From Bacteroidales bacterium (GTDB lineage Bacteria; Bacteroidota; Bacteroidia; Bacteroidales; GCA-2748055): a DNA stretch of 64,000 nucleotides. Below the pieces are notes generated by a model. The model was not told where the DNA came from and made no database searches. It saw nothing but the letters and a program-made list of their open reading frames with translations. The stretch's first letter is position 1; each line of letters starts with the position of its first letter. The position numbers and the translations under genes were made by a program. Below are positions 8,892-17,079 of the stretch, in pieces. The DNA is taken from NCBI GenBank assembly GCA_020636775.1, contig JACJXF010000012.1:9935-73934 (forward strand), read 5' to 3'.

Positions 8892-8921
8892 TATCCAGGG
8901 GAATTTCGGATTCCCCGGATA
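8892..8921 (+). terminator. Hairpin terminator downstream of icd
   Basis: The arms ggggaat and attcccc surround a ttcgg loop and are extended by tatcc/ggata after a bulged A. The run actttta follows. The T tract is short, so termination may be partial and read on into ferritin. Confidence 0.55.
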
Positions 8922-8974
8922 ACTTTTATTTGAGTCATTACTATCAGATTTAATAAAGTTTAAAATCTAAAATT

Positions 8975-9481
8975 ATGTTATCAAAAAAAGTTGAAAACAT
9001 TCTGAACAAACAGATTGAAAAAGAAGGTTATTCTTCCAATCTCTACCTTGCTATGGCTTCATGGGCTGAAAATGAAGGCTATAAGGGCATTTCCGACTGG
9101 CTCTATGCACAGACAGAAGAGGAGAGAATGCACATGCTTAAGTTTATTTCATACATTAATGAAAAAGATGGAAAAGCAATTATTCCGGCCTTTGAGAAAC
9201 CTGTATTTAAGGTAAAAACTGTCAAGGAACTCTTTGATGCCGTACTGAAACACGAGAAATTCATTACTGCCTCAATTAATGACATAGTTGAGCTGGTATT
9301 ACAGGAAAAAGATTTCTCGACATACAGCTGGGTTCAATGGTTCGTTACCGAACAGATTGAAGAAGAGGCAAATGTGAGAGCAATTCTGGATAAGTTGAAA
9401 CTTGTAGGGGAGGCCAACCTTTATCTTTTCGACAGGGATATTATGACACTCAGAACTCCTGCAGCAGGAGAGGGCGCCTGA
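8975..9481 (+). CDS. ftnA: Ferritin (non-heme iron storage)
   Basis: A 168-residue ferritin of the bacterial FtnA class. It oxidises Fe(II) and stores it as ferrihydrite inside a 24-mer cage in the cytoplasm. The ferroxidase ligands are visible: Glu17 (EKEGYSSNLYLAM), Glu50 and His53 (TEEERMHM), Glu94 (KHEKFI), and Glu126/Gln127 with Glu130 (TEQIEEE). No heme-ligating Met typical of bacterioferritin is apparent. A strong bidirectional terminator follows. Regulation is not evident in the sequence. Confidence 0.94.
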   Translation: MLSKKVENILNKQIEKEGYSSNLYLAMASWAENEGYKGISDWLYAQTEEERMHMLKFISYINEKDGKAIIPAFEKPVFKVKTVKELFDAVLKHEKFITASINDIVELVLQEKDFSTYSWVQWFVTEQIEEEANVRAILDKLKLVGEANLYLFDRDIMTLRTPAAGEGA

Positions 9482-9505
9482 GATAATTCATCCTGATTTA
9501 AAACA

Positions 9506-9553
9506 AAAACTGTGGTGGGGCAAAATTTACTTTGCTTCCACCACAGTTTTTTT
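9506..9553. terminator. Bidirectional terminator after ferritin
   Basis: A perfect 9-bp stem (ctgtggtgg 9510-9518 with ccaccacag 9538-9546) is extended by A/T pairs and followed by a run of seven to eight T on the plus strand. It also serves, with a weaker T tract, the convergent minus-strand gene ending at 9577. Confidence 0.88.
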
Positions 9554-9576
9554 ATGGGGCAATTTTGACTAAAAAG

Positions 9577-12500
9577 CTATTGAACAACTACTTTCTTAAC
9601 AAAGAATATTTCATCACCGGTAACTCTTACCACAAATATTCCTTTTTTATTGATATTTATTTTCTGTTCAAAGCTGCCACTGGTTTTGTTTTTATAGATT
9701 TTAGTTTGTATCAGTTGCCCTTTATCATCAAATACTTCCAGTTTTAACTCCGAAGGGGAAACCGGGATGCGGATATTTAATTCTCCATCAGAAGGATTGG
9801 GATAAAGGCTTACTTTGGTTTTGGCGGCAACTTCATCCTTATCAATCCCCAGAGGAAAATCAAGAGCAAAGATGGTAAAGGTTCCCTGCTCGCCTCCGGC
9901 ACTGCCGTCGACCTGTATAAAGTATTCCTTTCCGGGAACAACAGCGACCGCCTCAATGGCAGAAGCATAAAATTCAGCTTCCGGGTAATAATCATCATTG
10001 GCAGCCAGAAGTGTATAATTCCCCGTGAGCAAATCCTCGCATTTTGCAGCATCATAGATGGCAATCTGGTTATCAAAACCTTTGGCGGAGAATGAGGCAA
10101 CATTGCTGTTTGCCACGTAGCGGAACCATACCGAAGCCTGAAGTCCTCCTTCGCTGCACCAGGTTATTTGCGTATTACAATCGGTTGTGTCGGGCATGGG
10201 CTCATTTGCCTGAACACTTGCATAGAAATTGTTGAAAGGTCCGTTTAATCCCGGAACGATAACAATGGCCGAGCAGACATCATCATTCACAGGTCCCGGA
10301 GTAACTGCTATACTAATACTGTCGGAGTCAGAACAGCTTCCTGCCGTCCCGGTAACATAAAAGGTTTCGTTGGTTTTCGGGCTTGCAACAACTGCATTTC
10401 CTGTAAGAACATTCAGGGAGGGAGTCGGGCTCCAGGTATATTCACTGGCACCGCTTGCTATAAGAATGGCGCTTTGACCTGTGTGAAACCCTACTGTATC
10501 GCTTGGAATTATGTTGACATTCACATCAGACAGTACTTCAAAATACCCGTTTAACCCTGAACTGTAGGAATTACCAGCTTTATAGACAGTAACACCAATG
10601 GTTTTCGGGCCCGGAACACTGAAGCTTACGCTAACATTTTCCGGTCCTGTTTTGGTCTGGGGAGCGATGCCATCAGGGAAAGTCCAGACTATACTATCTG
10701 GTGAGGCAGAGCTGATTACGGAGAAAGTAACTTCATCTCCCAAACAGGAATACCGGGCGGGCGGAATAATTTCTGCGAATAACCCTGGTTGCCCGGCATC
10801 TGCCAGAGGACTCTTCCACATTCCCCTGCCGTAGGTTCCTGCAATAATTTTGCCCTGACTGTACTGTATATCAAAGTCGTTAACTATAACGTTGGGCATA
10901 CCATTATTATATAATTCCCAGGAATTCATAAGACTGTTCCGGAAATATACACCCAGGTCGGTTCCGGCATATAGCAGGCGGTTTGTGCCTTTCTGGTAAA
11001 TAAGTGCATTTACGGGGAGGTTTGGCAGTCCATCGGAATAATTCGTCCATGAATCACCGCCATTATCACTGTAATAAACCTTTTCGCCCGGAAGGTAGGC
11101 AGTGTGGGTAACCCAAACCTTCATGGGATCATAGGGGGAAATGGTCACGGAAGTGATCTGGGCAGTAGACAAGCCATTGGTAATATCCGTCCAGTTTTGG
11201 CCTCCGTCGGTTGTGCGGAAAAGCTTGGTTGCCGAAGCGGCATAAATAAAATTATCATCCCCGGCAAAAACAGCCATAGAGCGGAAAACATTGGTCCCTA
11301 TGAGTTTATCTGAAATTTTCATCCATGTATCGCCACGGTCTGCAGATTTAAAAATATCCGAATAGGCAGCATATATATGGGATGGCTGACTTTCATTTAT
11401 CACAAAAGGAGTTACCCAGTAACCCTGGCCTCCGTCGGCAGGTGAAATATATTTTAAGGTGTCTCCTCCATCCATGGAGCGATAGAAACTTCCATAATAG
11501 GTGCTTACATAAATGTTATCGTCGTTTGTTGGATCAATCCAGCATTCCATTCCATCGGCACCTGCAAGCTCCTTCCATACACCGTTAAGGCGTTTATAAC
11601 TTCCGTTGTCCTGATTTCCGCTCAGGAATAAATCAGGAGTCTGATCAGATGCAGATATTTTGTAAATCTGAAGAATTGAAAGGCCATCACTGAGGTCATC
11701 CCAGGTAACTCCCCCGTCTTTGGAAACATAAACACCTCCGTCATTACAGGAGTATAAATAGTTGTTCAGGGGATTAAAGGCAAGCATATGCTGATCTGCA
11801 TGCACATAGGCCGCATTATCTGTTCCTACCCAATGGGCAGTGATGTTAAATTCGCTTCCGGTGTTTACAGACTTGTAAATGTTAACTCCACCTACATAGA
11901 CATCGCTTGAAGCGACCGGAGAAACACACATAGCCAGATCATACCAGCCTTGTCCGCCAGTATCTGTTCCTGATGCTGTCCAGCCAAGAAGATTTTTCTT
12001 GGTATTTGGATATATTTTGGTCCATTTACCAGCTGCGTCAGTGGACCGGTAAAGGGCGTAAAAACCATCATTATTGGAGTCACTGCAAAGAGCGAAAACA
12101 TATCCCGGACTTGCAGGTGTAACAGCCAGTTCTACCCGGTTTACTTTTCCGTCAATTAGCAATCCGGTCTTGGACTGTGCAAATGTATTACCTCCATCTG
12201 AAGATACATATACTTTAGCCGAGCCATCACTTGCATAGGATGCTGCATATACAACATTTGGATCATCAGGCTTGAATTCCATGTCCTTGAAATTCCCGTA
12301 TTGTACAATTTTAAAAGTTGCAAAACCATCATCAGAACGATATATTCCTGTTGTTGAACAGGCAAGGAGAATATTCGGATTAACGGGGTTGATAAGTATT
12401 CTTCTGAATGAAGTGCTTTGAGACTGTTCAAGACTGAGTGCAGTTGCATTCCAGCTGGTACCTCCATTAGTTGATTTTAAAACACCTATGCCATAGGTAT

Positions 12501-13098
12501 CACCAGCATCTCCATCACCAGTGGCAATATATACAATGTTCGGATCTGAGGGATTAATAGCTATATCACTTACGCCAATACTCAGCAGGTTATCAGAACT
12601 CGTTGACCAGGTCTGACCACCATTGGTCGTCTTCCATATACCTCCGGAAGGGGAACCGACATAGAAAATATTGGCATTGCTTGGATGAAAGGCAATACAG
12701 TTAATTCTTCCCATCCCGGCCTTGTTTTTTCCGGAAGCTTTTTCAGGAATCAGAAAAGGTCCCAGAGAGGTCCAGGCTGAGTTATTCACTTCAGTTTTTT
12801 GTGCCGATTGTATTTCATCATAAGCTTTCCAAAGACCAGGAAGATTCAAATTTCCACTGGGATATACACGGGGTTCCATAAAATATTCCCACCTGCGGAA
12901 TTGTTTAAAACCTTTTCCTTTTTCCACAGTTTTCCCATCCCAGTAGGTGTTAAAAGCATTCTGGATATCATAGAAATTCAATTCCTGACCATTGGCTTTT
13001 TTCGTGCCTGCTATATCTTTTAACCAGGCTTGTGAATATCCTGAGCCGGAAATAAGTAAAAAAGCAGGTAATAATAGCAGTATTCTGAAGATTTTCAT
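9577..13098 (-). CDS. Large T9SS-secreted BNR/sortilin-like beta-propeller protein with PKD domain
   Basis: A 1173-residue extracellular protein. It has a signal peptide (residues 1-22, ending near SGYSQA). An array of BNR/VPS10-type propeller repeats spans roughly residues 125-770, recognisable by repeated forms of YVGSPSGGIWKTTNGGQTWS, ADRGDTWMKIS and TTDGGQNWTDI alternating with INPSDPNIVYIATG-type strands. A PKD-like domain (~785-860) and an Ig-like segment (~865-945) follow, then a PPC-like domain (~955-1085). The end (~1097-1173) is a T9SS sorting domain with SLYPNPSDGELNI and a terminal VKKVVV strand. The family includes cell-surface exo-glycan hydrolases and adhesins, but no sialidase catalytic Arg/Tyr/Glu set was identified, so enzymatic activity is not claimed. 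It stands alone and converges on ferritin. Confidence 0.85.
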   Translation of the reverse strand: MKIFRILLLLPAFLLISGSGYSQAWLKDIAGTKKANGQELNFYDIQNAFNTYWDGKTVEKGKGFKQFRRWEYFMEPRVYPSGNLNLPGLWKAYDEIQSAQKTEVNNSAWTSLGPFLIPEKASGKNKAGMGRINCIAFHPSNANIFYVGSPSGGIWKTTNGGQTWSTSSDNLLSIGVSDIAINPSDPNIVYIATGDGDAGDTYGIGVLKSTNGGTSWNATALSLEQSQSTSFRRILINPVNPNILLACSTTGIYRSDDGFATFKIVQYGNFKDMEFKPDDPNVVYAASYASDGSAKVYVSSDGGNTFAQSKTGLLIDGKVNRVELAVTPASPGYVFALCSDSNNDGFYALYRSTDAAGKWTKIYPNTKKNLLGWTASGTDTGGQGWYDLAMCVSPVASSDVYVGGVNIYKSVNTGSEFNITAHWVGTDNAAYVHADQHMLAFNPLNNYLYSCNDGGVYVSKDGGVTWDDLSDGLSILQIYKISASDQTPDLFLSGNQDNGSYKRLNGVWKELAGADGMECWIDPTNDDNIYVSTYYGSFYRSMDGGDTLKYISPADGGQGYWVTPFVINESQPSHIYAAYSDIFKSADRGDTWMKISDKLIGTNVFRSMAVFAGDDNFIYAASATKLFRTTDGGQNWTDITNGLSTAQITSVTISPYDPMKVWVTHTAYLPGEKVYYSDNGGDSWTNYSDGLPNLPVNALIYQKGTNRLLYAGTDLGVYFRNSLMNSWELYNNGMPNVIVNDFDIQYSQGKIIAGTYGRGMWKSPLADAGQPGLFAEIIPPARYSCLGDEVTFSVISSASPDSIVWTFPDGIAPQTKTGPENVSVSFSVPGPKTIGVTVYKAGNSYSSGLNGYFEVLSDVNVNIIPSDTVGFHTGQSAILIASGASEYTWSPTPSLNVLTGNAVVASPKTNETFYVTGTAGSCSDSDSISIAVTPGPVNDDVCSAIVIVPGLNGPFNNFYASVQANEPMPDTTDCNTQITWCSEGGLQASVWFRYVANSNVASFSAKGFDNQIAIYDAAKCEDLLTGNYTLLAANDDYYPEAEFYASAIEAVAVVPGKEYFIQVDGSAGGEQGTFTIFALDFPLGIDKDEVAAKTKVSLYPNPSDGELNIRIPVSPSELKLEVFDDKGQLIQTKIYKNKTSGSFEQKININKKGIFVVRVTGDEIFFVKKVVVQ

Positions 13099-13293
13099 GA
13101 GTTGATTTTATTAAAAATTTATAACACCACAGGGCAGGAAATTGTTTCGATATAAAATACCACCGGGTTGTTTTAAATATATTCTCTCTTGTAAAAATAG
13201 AAAATATAAACAGAGAAATAAATGATATTCAAAATATTCTCCTTTTTTCTGTGCATTAAAAGAAATTTCAACAAGAACTTAAAGGAAAATAGC

Positions 13294-13301
13294 TAATTTT
13301 G
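13294..13301 (+). promoter_or_regulatory. Candidate -7 element for secA
   Basis: TAATTTTG matches TAnnTTTG exactly and ends 42 bases before the secA ATG. The -33 position has only a loose TTTC at about 24 bases spacing, so support is partial. Confidence 0.4.
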
Positions 13302-13343
13302 AAGATTATTAGAATCAGATAAAAAGAATTAATTGTTTTCGAA

Positions 13344-16300
13344 ATGAGTATTATAAATTCAATTCTTTCAGGTTTTCTGGGCACAAAATCCGATCGTGAC
13401 CTGAAAGAAATCAACCCCTTTGTTCAAAGTATACTTGCCGTATATCCATCTATAAAAGCCTTATCCAATGATGAACTCAGAGCCCGAACAAACGAGCTTC
13501 GCGACAAGGTCAGAACCTATGTTAGTTCTGAAGAAAATGAGATAGCTGAACTTCGCGATAAGGTAGAAGATCCGGAGATGGAAATTTCTGAAAAGGAGAA
13601 GCTCTATGATCGTCTGGATAAGCTTGAAAAAGAAATTGAAAATAAGTACGAAGAGGTTCTGAATCAGATTCTCCCTGAAGCATTCGCTATTGTTAAGGAT
13701 ACAGCTCGTCGCTTTACCGAGAATGAGGTAATTGAGGTTACAGCCACTGATGTTGACCGCGATCTGGCTGCAGATAGGGAACACATCCAGATTAAAGGAG
13801 ATAAGGCACTATGGAACAATCACTGGATTGCCGGCGGTACCGAGATTACCTGGAATATGATTCATTATGATGTGCAGCTGATCGGCGGAGTAGCCCTCCA
13901 TCAGGGAAGAATTGCAGAAATGGCTACCGGTGAAGGAAAGACCCTGGTTGCTACTTTGCCCGTATTTTTGAATGCCCTTACCGGAAAAGGCGTTCACCTT
14001 GTAACAGTTAACGATTACCTGGCCAAAAGGGACTCCGAATGGATGGGTCCAATTTACCAGTTCCACGGACTCAGCGTTGACTGTATCGATAAACACCAGC
14101 CGAACTCTGATGAAAGAAGAAAGGCATACGCTGCCGATATCACCTTCGGAACCAATAATGAGTTTGGATTTGATTACCTGAGAGATAATATGGCCCTTAG
14201 TCCTAATGATCTGGTTCAGAGAAAACACAATTACGCAATCGTTGATGAGGTCGACTCAGTACTTATTGATGATGCCCGTACTCCTTTAATTATATCAGGT
14301 CCGGTTCCCAAGGGTGAAAATCAGGAATTCCTTAGCCTGAAACCCAGGGTGGAAGCTATTGTAAATGTTCAGAAGAAACTGGTTACCCAGCTTCTTGCTG
14401 ACGCGAAAAAGTTTCTTGCCGAAGGAAATACTGAAAAGGCAGGTTTAATGATGCTCAGAGCCTATAAGGGTCTTCCTAAAAACAAGGCGCTGATAAAAAT
14501 GCTGAGCGAAGAAGGAAACCGCTCTCTTCTCCTGAAAACTGAGAACTTTTATATGCAGGAGAATTCAAAGAACATGCCCATTGTTACAGAAGAGTTATAT
14601 TTTGTTATCGATGAGAAACAAAATGCAATCGAACTCTCCGACAAAGGTATCGATATGCTGAGCCCTGCTGAAGACCCCACCTTCTTTATCCTTCCCGATA
14701 TTGGATCGGAAATATCTGAAATTGAAAAATCGGATATGCCTGAGGATAAAAAAATTGTTGCAAAGGATGCCCTCCTGCAGGATTATGCCGTAAAATCCGA
14801 ACGTGTTCACACAGTGAATCAGCTTTTAAAAGCCTATTCATTATTTGAGCTGGATGTGGAATATGTTGTGATCGATAATAAAGTTAAGATCGTTGATGAG
14901 CAAACAGGACGTATTATGGAAGGACGTCGTTACTCCGACGGGCTGCATCAGGCTATTGAAGCCAAGGAAAACGTGAAGGTAGAGGCTGCCACGCAAACAT
15001 GGGCTACCATTACTCTCCAGAACTATTTCAGGATGTATCATAAACTCTCCGGTATGACAGGTACTGCCGAAACCGAAGCAGGGGAACTCTGGGATATTTA
15101 TAAGCTGGATGTGGTGGTGATTCCTACCAATATGCCCATTGTAAGAAAGGATTACAACGACCTTGTTTATAAAACGAAACGGGAAAAATACAATGCAGTA
15201 ATCGACGAGATTGTTAATCTGGTTAACCACGGGAGGCCAGTCCTTGTCGGGACAACCTCAGTGGAAGTTTCTGAACTGCTCAGCAGAATGCTTAAGATGA
15301 AACAGATTCCTCACAATGTTCTGAATGCCAAGTTGCACCAGAGGGAGGCCGACATTGTTGCGGAAGCCGGTAGAAAAGGAGTGGTTACCATCGCAACCAA
15401 CATGGCCGGTAGGGGAACGGATATCAAATTGTCCAAAGAAGTTGTAGATGCAGGTGGTTTGGCTATTATAGGAACCGAACGACATGAATCCAGGAGGGTC
15501 GACAGACAGCTGCGTGGTCGTGCCGGCAGGCAGGGTGACCCGGGTTCTTCACAGTTTTTTGTTTGTCTGGAAGATGACTTAATGAGATTATTCGGTTCGG
15601 AAAGAATCTCCGGCATAATGGACAGGCTTGGGCTTAAAGAGGGAGAAGTAATTCAGCACTCCATGATTTCCAAGTCAATTGAACGTGCTCAGAAAAAGGT
15701 GGAGGAAAACAACTTTGGTATTCGTAAGCGCTTGCTGGAGTATGATGATGTAATGAATTCACAGCGTGAAGTTATTTACAAACGCAGACGCCATGCACTT
15801 TTTGGAGAACGACTGAGTGTAGACATCTCCAATATGATGGATGAAGTAGTAAGTCATCTGGTTGAATCCTATCCGGGAGCGGATGATTACGATGATTTCC
15901 GCTTCGAACTTATCCGTTCACTTTCGGTAGAGCCGCCTTTTAATAAGGAGCAGTTTTCCAAACTGGATGCCGAAGAAAAAATTGATTCAATTTACGGACT
16001 CATCAGGGAAACATACAAGCGTAAGGAAGATGCAATTGCAAAACAGGCTTTTCCTGTAATTAAGGATGTTTACGAAAAACAGTCGGCCGTTTATGAAAAT
16101 ATAGTTGTACCCATGTCCGACGGACAGCGATTGTTCAGAGTTATAACCAATCTTGCCAAAGCATATAATACCAATGCCCGTGAGCTGGTTCGGTCCTTTG
16201 AAAAAACAGTTCTCCTGGCCAGTATCGATGATTCCTGGAAGGAGCATCTCCGTGAGCTCGATGATCTTAAGCAGTCGGTACAGAATGCAAGCTATGAGCA

Positions 16301-16637
16301 GAAAGATCCACTCCTTATTTATAAGTTTGAATCCTATGAGCTGTTTAAAGCCATGATGGATACTGTAAACCGCTTTGTGGTTTCTACATTGATGAAAGGA
16401 CATATTCATTCCAACGAACCCGATGCTGTTCAAAAAGCACAGGCTCCTAAAAAACTTGACCTTAGTAAATTCGAAACCAACAAAAGCGAAACTCCGAAAT
16501 ATAATGACCCCAGTGGGGGAGGACAGGACAGAAAAGTCCAGCCGATTCGAGTTGACAAAAAAGTTGGGCGAAATGACCCCTGTCCCTGTGGCTCAGGAAA
16601 GAAATACAAAAACTGTCACGGAAGCGGTGTGGCATAA
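13344..16637 (+). CDS. secA: Preprotein translocase ATPase SecA
   Basis: A 1097-residue SecA with the large insertions typical of Bacteroidetes homologues. SecA couples ATP hydrolysis to pushing unfolded preproteins through SecYEG at the inner membrane. It provides the first step for all signal-peptide proteins in this window. Seen here: the N-terminal FLGTKSDRDLKEINP, Walker A ATGEGKTLVA (~194-203), the DYLAKRDSEWM block, Walker B VDEVDSVLIDDARTPL (~300-315), the NMAGRGTDIKL motif and RQLRGRAGRQGDPGSSQF helicase motif VI. The end carries the zinc-binding SEC-C motif CPCGSGKKYKNCHG, which binds SecB-like factors or ribosomes. The insertion around residues 340-400 separates the two halves of nucleotide-binding domain 1. 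Confidence 0.97.
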   Translation: MSIINSILSGFLGTKSDRDLKEINPFVQSILAVYPSIKALSNDELRARTNELRDKVRTYVSSEENEIAELRDKVEDPEMEISEKEKLYDRLDKLEKEIENKYEEVLNQILPEAFAIVKDTARRFTENEVIEVTATDVDRDLAADREHIQIKGDKALWNNHWIAGGTEITWNMIHYDVQLIGGVALHQGRIAEMATGEGKTLVATLPVFLNALTGKGVHLVTVNDYLAKRDSEWMGPIYQFHGLSVDCIDKHQPNSDERRKAYAADITFGTNNEFGFDYLRDNMALSPNDLVQRKHNYAIVDEVDSVLIDDARTPLIISGPVPKGENQEFLSLKPRVEAIVNVQKKLVTQLLADAKKFLAEGNTEKAGLMMLRAYKGLPKNKALIKMLSEEGNRSLLLKTENFYMQENSKNMPIVTEELYFVIDEKQNAIELSDKGIDMLSPAEDPTFFILPDIGSEISEIEKSDMPEDKKIVAKDALLQDYAVKSERVHTVNQLLKAYSLFELDVEYVVIDNKVKIVDEQTGRIMEGRRYSDGLHQAIEAKENVKVEAATQTWATITLQNYFRMYHKLSGMTGTAETEAGELWDIYKLDVVVIPTNMPIVRKDYNDLVYKTKREKYNAVIDEIVNLVNHGRPVLVGTTSVEVSELLSRMLKMKQIPHNVLNAKLHQREADIVAEAGRKGVVTIATNMAGRGTDIKLSKEVVDAGGLAIIGTERHESRRVDRQLRGRAGRQGDPGSSQFFVCLEDDLMRLFGSERISGIMDRLGLKEGEVIQHSMISKSIERAQKKVEENNFGIRKRLLEYDDVMNSQREVIYKRRRHALFGERLSVDISNMMDEVVSHLVESYPGADDYDDFRFELIRSLSVEPPFNKEQFSKLDAEEKIDSIYGLIRETYKRKEDAIAKQAFPVIKDVYEKQSAVYENIVVPMSDGQRLFRVITNLAKAYNTNARELVRSFEKTVLLASIDDSWKEHLRELDDLKQSVQNASYEQKDPLLIYKFESYELFKAMMDTVNRFVVSTLMKGHIHSNEPDAVQKAQAPKKLDLSKFETNKSETPKYNDPSGGGQDRKVQPIRVDKKVGRNDPCPCGSGKKYKNCHGSGVA

Positions 16638-16970
16638 AATTAACATATTTTGACTTTCCGGGTACTTTGAGAGGATTTGCAAAACTTACATCGAAGGTCA
16701 TTGTCTAAAATAATGTAAAAGCGCTTGCATAGCCGTTTAGCAGTATTTATTTCTTATTTATAATCAGTCAAAATCTCTTGAATATTAGATGAATAGGTCT
16801 GGTAATAAAAGTGATTTATGACTGAACACGTTTAATAACATCCTGATAACTAATTAATTGATCAAAATAATTGCCTTATTTATATATTTACTCTCTAAAA
16901 TGTGAAATAATTTTAATTGCCCTGCAACGCTCAATTGCTCTAAATTATTTTATAAAAAAACTTTTTACTA

Positions 16971-17001
16971 TTTTTATAATTCAAACATTCGATTAATTTA
17001 G
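16971..17001 (+). promoter_or_regulatory. Candidate promoter of the FAS1-SusCD block
   Basis: TTTT (16971-16974), a 19-base spacer and TAATTTAG (16994-17001) match TTTG-N19-TAnnTTTG with one mismatch in each element. It would start transcription near 17008, right at the leader hairpin, giving a leader of about 70 bases. Confidence 0.45.
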
Positions 17002-17009
17002 CACAATAT

Positions 17010-17033
17010 TTCCTGCCGGAGTGTGTGCAGGAA
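17010..17033 (+). promoter_or_regulatory. 5' leader hairpin of the FAS1-SusCD transcript
   Basis: A perfect 7-bp stem, ttcctgc (17010-17016) with gcaggaa (17027-17033), has a 10-base loop and sits at the predicted transcript 5' end. It has no following T-run, so it is more likely an mRNA-stabilising or protein-binding element than a terminator. Confidence 0.45.
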
Positions 17034-17079
17034 GTCGAATTACTAAGTAGTATTCAAAACTACCCTAAACTAACATTAC

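Larger units (their letters stand above)
16638..17079. other. AT-rich 442-base spacer between secA and the FAS1-SusCD block
   Basis: No open frame of note and no clear terminator for secA were found. The last 90 bases hold a weak promoter match (16971-17001) and a leader hairpin (17010-17033), described separately. The rest is AT-rich sequence without visible repeats. Confidence 0.6.
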
